Below are positions 26,453 to 34,791 of a stretch of 63,975 nt of DNA, in pieces. How positions within the stretch are numbered: position 1 is the first letter of the stretch; each line of letters begins with the position of its first letter. Below the pieces are notes generated by a model that saw only the letters and a program-made list of their open reading frames with translations, made no database searches and was not told the origin of the DNA. A program made the position numbers and the translations under genes. Source of the stretch: Rhizobium terrae (GTDB taxonomy: Bacteria > Pseudomonadota > Alphaproteobacteria > Rhizobiales > Rhizobiaceae); assembly GCF_003425685.1 (NCBI RefSeq), contig NZ_QJKM01000025.1, positions 1 to 63,975 on the forward strand. Direction: 5' to 3'.

Positions 26453-28137
26453 TGACCGAGAACATTCTGAAGAAGGTTGCGGGTCATCCCTTTCACCTGG
26501 ATGAAGAGGCCCTCGCATGGGTGAAATCCACCTTCGAAGGCCTGTCGCTCGATGAAAAGCTCGGACAGATCGTCCTGCCTCTCTGCCGAGACCTATCCCC
26601 GGAAAAACTCGTGATCCCCCTTGAACGCCATGTCGGCGGCATCCATCGCATGCCCTCGCGGTCGGAGCAGGAACTGCGCGCAAGCGCCCAATTCCTCCAG
26701 TCGCATACCGCGATTCCACTCCTGATGACTTGCGATATCGAGTTTTCCGAAAAGAGCAGCGTCGCATCGGGGACCCCCTACCCGAACCAGATGGCGATCG
26801 CAGCGACGGGAGACGCCGAGCACGCGCGTCGCATGGGCGTCGTCGCTGGTCGTGAAGGCGGTTATCTTGGCTTCAACATCTCTTGGACACCGGTTGCCGA
26901 TCTTGCCGTCAATTTCCGCTCCAACGTGGTCAATACCCGCTCGTTCGGCTCGGACGTCGCGACCGTCATGGCAATGACCACCGCCTATCAGCAGGGCGCG
27001 CGATCCGCCGGCTTCGCAAGCTCGATCAAGCACTGGCCGGGTGACGGACTGGACGACCGCGATCAGCATTTCGCCACCACCCACAACACGATGCAGATGG
27101 CGAAATGGCGCGAAAGCTTCGGCAGAATTTATGCCGACGCGATTGCCAAGGGCGTGCAGGTCGTGATGTCAGGTCATATCACGCTCCCCGCTTACACCGC
27201 GGAACTCGGATCGGCGGCCCACAGCCCGGCGCATATGCCGGCAACGCTGAATTACGACCTGACCACGACGCTGCTAAGAGAGGAACTGGGCTTCAACGGC
27301 GTAGTTGTTTCCGACGCATCCGGCATGGTCGGCTTCAATGCCCGCGGCGCCCGGCGCGATCTTGTGCCGCTTTGCATCGCCGCCGGATGCGACATTCTCC
27401 TGTTTCCTGAGGACCTCGACGAAGACCTCGGCTATTTGAAGGGAGGACTCAAAAACGGTGCCCTGACGCCTGAACGAGTCGATGAGGCCGTCTTGCGCGT
27501 CCTCGCCCTCAAGGCGTCGATGAAGCTGCATCAAACCGGCGGTCGCCCATGGCCCGAAGCGGATCGCGCCCGTTTCCTCGGCTGCGCCGAACATGTCGGA
27601 TGGTCGCGATCGGCATCGGAGGCCGCGATCACGCTGGTGAAGGACACCCAGGCCCTGCTGCCTCTAGATCCGAAGCGGCACAGCCGCGTTCTACTGGCGC
27701 AACTCAACAGCCGTATGAGTCCTTCCGGCCCGCTGCCCCAGCTCCAGGTAGCAGATATCCTGCGAGAACGAGGGTTTGAGGTCACGCTTCATCGCAAAGG
27801 CGATGCAATCGATGCAGCCGCCCACGATATCGGCATGTATCTGATGGCCGAAGAAGGTGTTTCGGCCAAAGAAAACCTCGGGCCGCACTGGGAAGATCTT
27901 CACGGGCTCTTCCCGCATTCGATGGAACGGCTATGGGACTATCTTCCGACCGTCTATGTCTCGCTAGGAACGCCCTTCCTGCTTTACCACATGCCGGAAT
28001 GCAAAACATTCGTCAACGGATATGCGGCCGTCCCGCCGGTGCAGCAGGCGCTTGTCAAGGCTCTTCTCGGCGAGATCCCAATTGCCGGCAAGAGTCCGGT
28101 TGACGTATCTTGCGGTCTAACTGAGGTCTTTTTATAG
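26452..28137 (+). CDS. Glycoside hydrolase family 3 protein (beta-N-acetylhexosaminidase/beta-glucosidase-like), cytoplasmic
   Basis: A 561-residue GH3 enzyme without a signal peptide. The (beta/alpha)8 domain covers about residues 1-350 with SLDEKLGQIVLPL near the start, a loop SSIKHWPGDGLDDRDQH that aligns with the NagZ KH-x-PG...D-x-H signature, and a probable nucleophile Asp in GVVVSDASGMVGF. A second alpha/beta domain follows (about residues 380-561). Family members cut terminal beta-linked sugars. It is translationally coupled to the ABC ATPase, so it probably hydrolyses the imported glycoside in the cytoplasm. The linkage specificity cannot be read. Confidence 0.88.
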   Translation: MTENILKKVAGHPFHLDEEALAWVKSTFEGLSLDEKLGQIVLPLCRDLSPEKLVIPLERHVGGIHRMPSRSEQELRASAQFLQSHTAIPLLMTCDIEFSEKSSVASGTPYPNQMAIAATGDAEHARRMGVVAGREGGYLGFNISWTPVADLAVNFRSNVVNTRSFGSDVATVMAMTTAYQQGARSAGFASSIKHWPGDGLDDRDQHFATTHNTMQMAKWRESFGRIYADAIAKGVQVVMSGHITLPAYTAELGSAAHSPAHMPATLNYDLTTTLLREELGFNGVVVSDASGMVGFNARGARRDLVPLCIAAGCDILLFPEDLDEDLGYLKGGLKNGALTPERVDEAVLRVLALKASMKLHQTGGRPWPEADRARFLGCAEHVGWSRSASEAAITLVKDTQALLPLDPKRHSRVLLAQLNSRMSPSGPLPQLQVADILRERGFEVTLHRKGDAIDAAAHDIGMYLMAEEGVSAKENLGPHWEDLHGLFPHSMERLWDYLPTVYVSLGTPFLLYHMPECKTFVNGYAAVPPVQQALVKALLGEIPIAGKSPVDVSCGLTEVFL

Positions 28138-28847
28138 TTGGCCTTGCCGTGGCCATTGCAGTGAACCGTCGATTGGCTTGGTTGAAGAGAATGTACTTTT
28201 TTGCCGAAGTTGCGGTCCAGAAAATCTAGGCCGGATGATTTATATTGCTCTTGAGAGCCCATCAGGGGTGAGTAGCGGCTCGCACAGTGGCAGAGTGAGG
28301 TCGCTTCTGTAACGGGCTTTAGCGAGTCAATCCCTCTTGAGCCTAATCCCTCGCCGAGTGCTTGCTTCTGTCCGCAGTCGACGCGGGGTCGCTGCTTTAT
28401 GGGGTCTGCTGAGGACCGGTTGGCCAATCTAGAAACGCGCAGTCCACTGGGGCTGCTTACCTCACTGCGGCCTAACCCATCCATCGTCCCGGCGAAGGGA
28501 CCTTGCTCTTGCCTGTGACACGAGAATTCAAATCCTCAGGGTGTGATCAGCCCTGACGGATCCAGGTGAACGAACCGGGATTCCTTTTGGCTTCAAGTGC
28601 CGATCTTGAGATTGGTCTCGTTCTCCTGAGCCCGTGCCCGCGAAAGCGGGAAGTTGGTGCCTGCCGCCAGGAGCGGCGACCAGATGTGAGGTTGTACAGG
28701 CTCGATAACGAGCCGGTAAAGCGATGGGCTCAGACCATGGATCCGCGAACAAGGGAGGCTTTGTAATGACGACAGAATGAACCGTTGACAAAAAACCTGA
28801 TGTGAAGGAATTGAACGAGCGGCCCTTTTGTTACAAGCCCGCGTCTC
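28138..28847. other. Long non-coding stretch between GH3 and sulfatase units
   Basis: About 710 nt with no credible protein gene on either strand; the open frames here are short and of non-coding composition. It contains the structured segment described separately (28626-28733) and a TTGACA at 28785-28790. Base composition is lower in GC than the flanking genes in places (for example 28180-28260). The stretch looks like a graveyard of mobile DNA between two catabolic units. Confidence 0.5.
28626..28733 (+). ncRNA. Strongly structured segment, possible bridge-RNA-like remnant of an IS110-type element
   Basis: CTGAGCCC (28626-28633) pairs perfectly with GGGCTCAG (28726-28733) and encloses three consecutive perfect hairpins: CCCGC-GAAA-GCGGG (28637-28650), GCCGC/GCGGC (28663-28667 with 28673-28677) and GGCTCG-ATAA-CGAGCC (28699-28714). 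This multibranch layout is read directly from sequence. An ATG-ACG-ACA-GAA-TGA follows at 28766-28780 and a TTGACA at 28785. The resemblance to the non-coding end of rhizobial IS110-type elements is from general recall, so function is tentative and the strand is assumed. Confidence 0.45.
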
Positions 28848-28997
28848 CTAATAGCCACCATCGGCTGGCGTGAATGTGATGACAGCACAGGCGACCGCGA
28901 TCTTTGCACCGTCGCGCAGAAGCGGCAGCGCTTTCGCATTCTCTGCGCCGGGATCAGTATCGAAAAAGCCCGGTGTTTTTACCCATCCTCTTGGGTC
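28848..28997 (-). pseudogene. Possible C-terminal gene remnant downstream of the sulfatase
   Basis: On the minus strand, in a frame different from that of the sulfatase, codons run from about 28997 to TAG at 28850-28848. They encode GWVKTPGFFDTDPGAENA, then a hydrophobic segment GAKIAVACAVITFTPADGGY. The composition is protein-like, but there is no start codon with a ribosome site and no family was recognised. It could be the tail of a lost gene or an alternative C-terminus of the sulfatase reached by frameshift. Weakly supported. Confidence 0.25.
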
Positions 28998-29004
28998 GAC
29001 CCCA

Positions 29005-31239
29005 TCAGTCGACGTCCAGCGTGTCCGGCACCATCTCGCGATCCATGCCGAGTTCGTAGATTACTCGCCTCACACGCCCGTCGAAAGCGCTTACTCCCGA
29101 AAGCTTTGGGGTCAGCGGAGGTTGCGTCGCGCTACCGAGCGTCAAAGGAGCAAGCGAAGTGCGCAACAAAACCCGCGGTATGGGCGCCGCCGCAACTTTC
29201 ACATCATCGATAAACAACGATCCGTCTCCAGACAGCGTGCCGGTTTTCTCGAAAACGAACTTTACGCTGTGCCGACCCGGCTGAAGCGGCCGATCGGCCA
29301 CCAGATAGGTATAATCCCCGCAGTAATTATAGGCATACTGCAGCCGCTTTTCTGCGACAAAGAGGCCATAACCGCCATGCAGGTTTCCTGCCGTCAGGAT
29401 GGCGCCGTCGGGGCAGCCGTCGTCAATCTCGATATCCACCGAGATGGAATGGGACACATCCTGTGTAAGAGGGGCGGCTTCGGCCGGAATCGTCGAAATC
29501 GGAGGGTAATAAACATAGCGATTGCGGCCACGAACGGAGCCAGGCTTCGGGTTAGGCTTGAAGAGGTTATCGCTATCGTCGAGCGGCATGACATCGTATT
29601 TGCCGGCCTCGGCCCACCAGCGCTCCTTGAGTTCCTGAAGCTTTTCAGGCTCGTTCGCCGCAAGGTCGCGGAGCTCCGAGAAGTCCCGGTCGAGGTGATA
29701 GAGTTCCCATTGCTCCGTCTCGAACGATGATCCGGGCAGGTGACGGGTCACGGCCTTCCAGCCCTTGTGCCAGATGCTGCGATGCCCATACATCTCGAAA
29801 TACTGCGTCTGCTTGCGGGTCGGCATCTCAGCCGCATCGAAACTGTAGGCAAAGCTAACGCCATGGATGGGCAGTTGCGAAAGGCCCCGGTAGGTTTCGG
29901 GAGCCGATACACCGCAAATCTCGAGAACGGTTGGGGTGATGTCAGTCACATGATGGAACTGATGGCGGATGCCTCCCTTGTCGGCAATGCGTTTCGGCCA
30001 TGACACGATGAGCGGGTCGCGAACACCACCGCCATGGGTATAGCTTTTGTAAAGCTTCAGCGGGGTATTGCTCGCCTGCGCCCAACCCCAAGGGTAGTTC
30101 GCATAGCTGCTCGGTCCGCCGATTTCATCGATCTGTGCGAGGTTGTCCGATGCCGATTCGGGCAGCTGGTTGAACCAGCGCAGCACATTGGTTGTGCCTT
30201 CCGGCCCGCAATCGACTGAGGCGCCGTTGTCGGAAATCAGCACGATCAAGGTGTTCTCGCGTCGCCCGGTACGATCGAGGAATTCCAAGAGGCGGCCGAA
30301 CTGTGCGTCCGTATAATCGAGGAAGGCCGCGTAAGTTTCTTGAAAGCGCAATGCGACGGCCTTCTCGTCGGCGTCAACTTCCTCCCATTTCGCGACACCT
30401 GCGTTGGACGGCGGAAGTTCGACATCAGCACCAACCAGCCCGGAGGCTTTCTGCTTTGTGAGCCGACGAACGCGTTCCTCATCCCAACCATGATCGAAAC
30501 GTCCGCGATATTTGTCGATCATGTGGCGGGGAGCCTGATGCGGGAAATGCCCTGCTCCGAAGCATAGGTGCATAAAAAACGGCTTGTCCGGCGTCAGCGA
30601 GATCTGGTTCGACAGCATCTGGATCGCCTGGTCCACGAGATCTTCAGAGAGATGGTAGCCTTCCTCCGGTGTCTTCGGCGCACTGACGAGCCGGTTATCT
30701 TCGACCAGTTCGGGATAGAAATGGTTGGTGCCGCCGTTCATGAAGCCGTAGAACCGCTCGAAGCCACGGCCGAGCGGCCACTGATCGAATGGACCGGCAG
30801 CATTGGCATCCTCCGTCGGGGCCAAGTGCCATTTGCCGACGGCAAAAGTGCTGTATCCTTTGTCTTTCAGCATCTCGGCAATGGTCGCGGCATGCGGCGT
30901 GATCGCACCGCGGCCGCTCGGCCAGCCCATGTCGACATTCGCCAGGTATCGCATGCCAACTGCATGATGATTTCGGCCGGTCAGCAGGCATGCGCGCGTC
31001 GGCGAGCAAAGTGTCGTTGTATGGAAATTGCTGTAGCGAAGCCCCTGTTCGGCCAGGCTGTCGAAATTCGGCGTTTCGATATCCGACCCGAAGCAGCGAA
31101 GATCGGAATATCCCACATCGTCCAGCACAACGTAGACGACGTTCGGGCTGCCCTCCGCCGGCAGTACTTTCGGCGCATACCAGCGCGTCGATTCATGATG
31201 GGTGCGGCCGATATTATGAGCTCGTGTGCGATCTTCCAT
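29005..31239 (-). CDS. Cysteine-type sulfatase (arylsulfatase/alkaline-phosphatase superfamily)
   Basis: A 744-residue sulfatase. Metal-binding Asp residues lie in VVYVVLDDVGYSD (D40/D41), and the fGly consensus C-x-P-x-R is at C78-R82 (CSPTR, followed by ACLLTGR). A GKWHL motif supplies the next active-site residues. A C-terminal extension of about 200 residues forms a beta-rich, possibly lectin-like domain. There is no signal peptide, so it should act in the cytoplasm on imported sulfate esters, releasing sulfate. The ATG at 31239 has GGAG about 7 nt upstream. Its Cys needs conversion to formylglycine, matching the FGE gene at 34.8 kb. Confidence 0.93.
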   Translation of the reverse strand: MEDRTRAHNIGRTHHESTRWYAPKVLPAEGSPNVVYVVLDDVGYSDLRCFGSDIETPNFDSLAEQGLRYSNFHTTTLCSPTRACLLTGRNHHAVGMRYLANVDMGWPSGRGAITPHAATIAEMLKDKGYSTFAVGKWHLAPTEDANAAGPFDQWPLGRGFERFYGFMNGGTNHFYPELVEDNRLVSAPKTPEEGYHLSEDLVDQAIQMLSNQISLTPDKPFFMHLCFGAGHFPHQAPRHMIDKYRGRFDHGWDEERVRRLTKQKASGLVGADVELPPSNAGVAKWEEVDADEKAVALRFQETYAAFLDYTDAQFGRLLEFLDRTGRRENTLIVLISDNGASVDCGPEGTTNVLRWFNQLPESASDNLAQIDEIGGPSSYANYPWGWAQASNTPLKLYKSYTHGGGVRDPLIVSWPKRIADKGGIRHQFHHVTDITPTVLEICGVSAPETYRGLSQLPIHGVSFAYSFDAAEMPTRKQTQYFEMYGHRSIWHKGWKAVTRHLPGSSFETEQWELYHLDRDFSELRDLAANEPEKLQELKERWWAEAGKYDVMPLDDSDNLFKPNPKPGSVRGRNRYVYYPPISTIPAEAAPLTQDVSHSISVDIEIDDGCPDGAILTAGNLHGGYGLFVAEKRLQYAYNYCGDYTYLVADRPLQPGRHSVKFVFEKTGTLSGDGSLFIDDVKVAAAPIPRVLLRTSLAPLTLGSATQPPLTPKLSGVSAFDGRVRRVIYELGMDREMVPDTLDVD

Positions 31240-31337
31240 GACATGCTCCGAAATGCGGATGAAGAGACGTCCCCGCGGACAATGGCAGCGGGAGACAAGA
31301 CGCGGCTTTTCTCGCCGCGCCTCTTTAGGTGTGCGGT

Positions 31338-32105
31338 TCAATATTTGATCGTGTCGCGCAGGTAGCGCTTGAGAAGGCGCCGCCCAAAAATCTTCCAACT
31401 CCGGTCGGTCAGATAACCCAGAAGCCCCAGCGCCACGATCGCGGCAAACATCCAGTCGATCCGGAAGTAGAGCCTCGACGTCCAGATGATGTAGCCGAGG
31501 CCCGATTCCGCCGCGAGCATTTCGGCCGCAACGATGACCAAGAAAGAGGAGGCGAGCGCAAGCCTCATGCCGACATAGATGGAGGGAATGCTGGCTGGAA
31601 TGACAATCTCGCGAAAGAGCTGGGAAGGCCGCGCACCGAGACACCGCGCGGCGTCGAGCTTATCGACGGGGATGGCGCTGACGCCGCTTGCGGTGTTGAC
31701 CATCACGATGAAGGCGGTTGCATAGGCGATCAGCAGGATCTTCGATATTTCGCCCACACCGAACCAGACGATGAACAGCGTCACGAGCGCTATCGCAGGA
31801 ATGAAACGAAAGAAATGGATGAACGGATCGACCACCGCCCGCGCCGTCTGCGAGATCCCCACCATCAGCCCAAGTGGAATGGCGATGGCACTACCGAGCA
31901 GCCAGCCAGCCAAAATGCGCATGAGGCTGATCAGGATGGAGGTGGCGAGCGTGCCATCAGCAACGAGTTCCGACGAGCCCAAGACGATATCGGAAGGCGG
32001 CGGCAGGAAGAACGGGTCGATAATGGTGGACGAGACGATCTGCCAAAGGACAACGAACGCCACGACACCCGCTACGGAAAGGCTGGGATTTAAATGTCTG
32101 CCCAT
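31338..32105 (-). CDS. ABC transporter permease (SsuC/TauC-like) of the sulfate-ester unit
   Basis: A 255-residue permease with six hydrophobic segments and the coupling motif KLDAARCLGARPSQLFREIVIPASIPSI split over residues 150-180. It is of the sulfonate/nitrate class, like AtsC/SsuC. ATG at 32105 lies inside the 3' end of the ATPase gene (16-nt overlap), so the two are coupled. Downstream, 98 nt separate it from the sulfatase start. Together with the ATPase and binding protein it resembles the AtsRBC importer of aromatic sulfate esters in Pseudomonas. Confidence 0.92.
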   Translation of the reverse strand: MGRHLNPSLSVAGVVAFVVLWQIVSSTIIDPFFLPPPSDIVLGSSELVADGTLATSILISLMRILAGWLLGSAIAIPLGLMVGISQTARAVVDPFIHFFRFIPAIALVTLFIVWFGVGEISKILLIAYATAFIVMVNTASGVSAIPVDKLDAARCLGARPSQLFREIVIPASIPSIYVGMRLALASSFLVIVAAEMLAAESGLGYIIWTSRLYFRIDWMFAAIVALGLLGYLTDRSWKIFGRRLLKRYLRDTIKY

Positions 32106-32919
32106 TGGCCGGAAGCCTCCGTTTCGATATCCGCCTCTAGGGAGCGGACGATATTGGCGAACCGCGAATCCAGATCGTCGCGCGGATAGGGCAGCTCGAT
32201 GTCATAGACCTGTCGGATGTTGGCGCGTGGCCCCCGGGTCATGACGCCGATGCGCTGGCCGAGCAGAACGGCTTCGCGAATGTCGTGCGTGACGTAGACA
32301 AATGTGCAGCCTGTCTCGCTCCAAATACGAACGAGTTCCCGCTGCAGTACTCGCCGGGTCAAGGCATCGAGAGCGGCAAAGGGTTCGTCCATCAGGATGA
32401 TTTTGGGGCCTGCAGCCAGTGTGCGCGCAATCTGCACACGTTGTTTCATGCCACCCGATAGCTCGTGGGGAAATTTCCCTTCGTGACCTTTAAGGCCAAC
32501 GAGTTCGATGTAGCGCCCTGCGATTTCTTTGCGCTCGGTCTTGCTGGCTCCAGCCATTTTCGGCCCGAAGGCGACATTGTCCTGAACTGTCAACCAATCG
32601 AAAAGCGGGCCATCGATGGACTGGAATACCATACCGCGGCTTTGGGCCGGGCCTATGATCGGCGCACCGAAGGTCGTTACCGCCCCTTCCGTCGCCGACG
32701 CGGTTCCCGCAACCAGCTTCAGCAATTGGACTTGCCGGAACCGCTCGGGCCGACGAGAACGAAGAACTCGCCTTCGGGAATGGAGAGCGAAACATCCGCG
32801 AGGATCAGTTCGCTGCCGGCCGCCTGGCCGGGATAAGCCATGCCGACTTCGGCAAAATCCACAGCGCTGCCGGCCCGCGCCGACCCGCCGCGGTCAGAAT
32901 GTTGAACAGTCGATGACAT
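32090..32919 (-). pseudogene. ABC transporter ATP-binding protein, frameshifted inside Walker A
   Basis: From ATG 32919 the frame reads a normal ABC N-terminus to GPSGSGKS, then shifts: AATTGCTGA gives a stop at once. In the other frame the protein continues correctly (LLKLVAGTASATEG...) with Q-loop VFQSIDGPLFDW, signature LSGGMKQRVQIARTLA, Walker B IILMDEPFAALD and switch THDIREA to the stop at 32090. A single missing base near 32724-32730 (Ser codon followed by a shortened Thr/Lys codon) explains this. Corrected, it would be about 276 residues. As written, the ATPase of the sulfate-ester importer cannot be made, unless the base is a sequencing error. Confidence 0.85.
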
Positions 32920-32938
32920 AACCGTGTCCGTTTTTTGA

Positions 32939-33916
32939 TTACTTGGACAGATTGACCTTTGTCGGGTCGGCCTTGGCCAAATAGCTGGGATCGACCGCGG
33001 TTTCGAAACTGACCTTTGTTTTCAGGATACCGGAGGCGAAGTCCGCGATCGTCTTGAACGACGCGCGGTCGTCATCGGTCAGCTCAAGCTGGAAATCGTT
33101 GAGCTTGAGAAGATTGTAGGTCGTGTCCTTGGGCGCCTTGGTATTCGAGGCGATGATGACGGCCGCTTCCTCCTTGTGCTCATTGATGAAAGCTGTCGCC
33201 TTTTCGATAGCCTTCAGGACACGGACAACGGCATCCGGATAAGCCTTGGCGAACGCCGTATTCGCATTGATATAGGCGCGCTGATTGAGCTTTGCCTCGC
33301 TATCATCGGCAAGGATCTTGTAGCCGGAGTCGGTCGCCTGCTTCGTTCCGTCGGCCCAGACGAAGGCGCCGTCGAGGCGGCCTGCCTTGAGAGAAGCAAC
33401 GATCTCGATCAGGCTGGAGAACGGTGTCAGCGTCACCTTGTCCGGAGAAACACCATGATTTTCAAGGTATTTGACAGTCACCAGATGCTGCGCCGCTCCG
33501 CTGGCGATACCATAGGTCTTTCCGGCTAGATCCTGCGGTCCTTTAATCTTGTCGCCGACTGCCAGTTTGTGCCAGCCCGGATTGGACTTGAAGATGGAAG
33601 CCAGGATCGTCAGCTGGCGGCTTTGCATGCGCAAGGCTGTGGGAAAGTCAAGGCCAACGCCAATGTCGGTGCGGCCGGTCAAGACGGCATCCAGGCTTTC
33701 AATCCCCGTTGCGTAGATCGACACCTGCGGGTCGATACCCTCTTCCTTGAAGTAACCCTTGTCCTTGGCGACCCAGATCTGCGCTCCGGTCGTGTAGGCA
33801 TCGGCCCCGAGACGAACGGGGATCATTGTCTGGGCTGCAGCCTCAGAGACGGCAAACCCGGTTACGAGGGCTGTCGATAGAGCAAGAAGTTTGGAGAATT
33901 TGCGGCGGCTGTGCAT
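32939..33916 (-). CDS. ABC transporter substrate-binding protein (SsuA/AtsR-like)
   Basis: A 325-residue periplasmic binding protein. The signal peptide runs from HSRRKFSKLLALSTALVTGFA to AAAQ (twin Arg, could be Tat or Sec). Mature features: VRLGADAYTTGAQIWVAKDKGYFKEEGI, GVGLDFPTALRM and GKTYGIASGAAQHL, as in NMT1/sulfonate binders. The ATG at 33916 has AAGGA 6 nt upstream. It lies between the regulator and the ATPase genes, all on the minus strand, and is expected to capture the sulfate ester in the periplasm. Confidence 0.92.
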   Translation of the reverse strand: MHSRRKFSKLLALSTALVTGFAVSEAAAQTMIPVRLGADAYTTGAQIWVAKDKGYFKEEGIDPQVSIYATGIESLDAVLTGRTDIGVGLDFPTALRMQSRQLTILASIFKSNPGWHKLAVGDKIKGPQDLAGKTYGIASGAAQHLVTVKYLENHGVSPDKVTLTPFSSLIEIVASLKAGRLDGAFVWADGTKQATDSGYKILADDSEAKLNQRAYINANTAFAKAYPDAVVRVLKAIEKATAFINEHKEEAAVIIASNTKAPKDTTYNLLKLNDFQLELTDDDRASFKTIADFASGILKTKVSFETAVDPSYLAKADPTKVNLSK

Positions 33917-33968
33917 GGCTGTTCCTTTTTCGTTTTCTGTGCGCCTTCTGATTGGCGCTTCGTTTCGA

Positions 33969-34694
33969 CTAGACGGAGGGATCGAGTCGGTCCCCCGCGA
34001 GAGGCTTGCGTTGGGTGATCGCGGTGTATGCGGGGTTCGACCAGTGCCGGGAAACGATCGGGATCGTCCCGTCGCCGGCATGAACCTTGGCATGGCCGTG
34101 AAGAACAGCCGCACCTTTGGGCATGTCGAGATAGCGGGCCACGAGCGTGGACGCGTTGACGGCGGTGTTCATCACCTCAAGCTCGGCATCGACCGGATTG
34201 ATCTGATCTCCCAGAGCGGTGAGCAGATTATTGACTTTAGACCAGTCGATATGATCGAGGCGCATTGCCGGTGAAATCGCATGCTGAATGAAAACGACCG
34301 GTACATCGTCAGCCAGGAACAGCCATTCGAGACGCCTTGCCTTGCCCTGGACCTGTGGCACCAGGTGCACCGTCATCTCGTCGTCGCGTGTCGAGAGACT
34401 ATCGGAAATGATGCGCAGCGACGGCTCGAACCCGGCATTGTCGATCATCTGCCAGAAGCCGCTACGGTGGGCGAAATCGTTCAGGATCTGGGGCCTTGCG
34501 AGAAACGTGCCGATGCCGTGCCGGCGCACGAGAACACCACGCGCCGTGAGCTTGGCATAGGCTTCACGAACCGAGTTCCGGCTCATTCCGAGGGCCTTTG
34601 CAAGGTCAACCTCAGCCGGAAGCTGGTCGCCGATCTTGAGGTTAGCCTCATCGACATAAGCAAGAATTCGTTCGCTGGACTGAATAATCGACAT
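33969..34694 (-). CDS. GntR-family (UTRA/HutC type) transcriptional regulator
   Basis: A 241-residue regulator. The winged HTH has LPAEVDLAKALGMSRNSVREAYAKLTARGVLVRR, and the UTRA effector domain occupies about residues 85-235 with LEWLFLADDVPVVFIQHAIS. It is first in the sulfate-ester operon (regulator, binding protein, ATPase, permease, sulfatase). A near-perfect palindrome lies 11 nt upstream of its ATG, so it very probably controls its own operon and the divergent FGE gene. The effector may be the ester, its phenolic product, or a related compound. Confidence 0.92.
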   Translation of the reverse strand: MSIIQSSERILAYVDEANLKIGDQLPAEVDLAKALGMSRNSVREAYAKLTARGVLVRRHGIGTFLARPQILNDFAHRSGFWQMIDNAGFEPSLRIISDSLSTRDDEMTVHLVPQVQGKARRLEWLFLADDVPVVFIQHAISPAMRLDHIDWSKVNNLLTALGDQINPVDAELEVMNTAVNASTLVARYLDMPKGAAVLHGHAKVHAGDGTIPIVSRHWSNPAYTAITQRKPLAGDRLDPSV

Positions 34695-34704
34695 TTACGT
34701 ACTC

Positions 34705-34726
34705 AAAGGTTGGACGTCCTACCTTT
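34705..34726. promoter_or_regulatory. Near-perfect 22-bp palindromic operator for the GntR/UTRA regulator
   Basis: AAAGGT at 34705-34710 and ACCTTT at 34721-34726 flank the centre TGGACGTCCT. The whole 22 bp is self-complementary except for one symmetric position pair. It lies between the divergent start codons of the regulator (34694) and the formylglycine-generating enzyme (34792). GntR/HutC proteins bind palindromes of about this size, so this is the best operator candidate in the window. Confidence 0.7.
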
Positions 34727-34791
34727 CGCTTGTTTCAGCTATCTGTCAATATTGCTCGAATGAACGCAGATGACTTTTCTGGAAACGAGCC

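Noticed and set aside
28726..28800. ATG-ACG-ACA-GAA-TGA as a transposase start
   Set aside because: The frame stops after four codons and no continuation matches IS110 in other frames, so it is not called as a coding feature.
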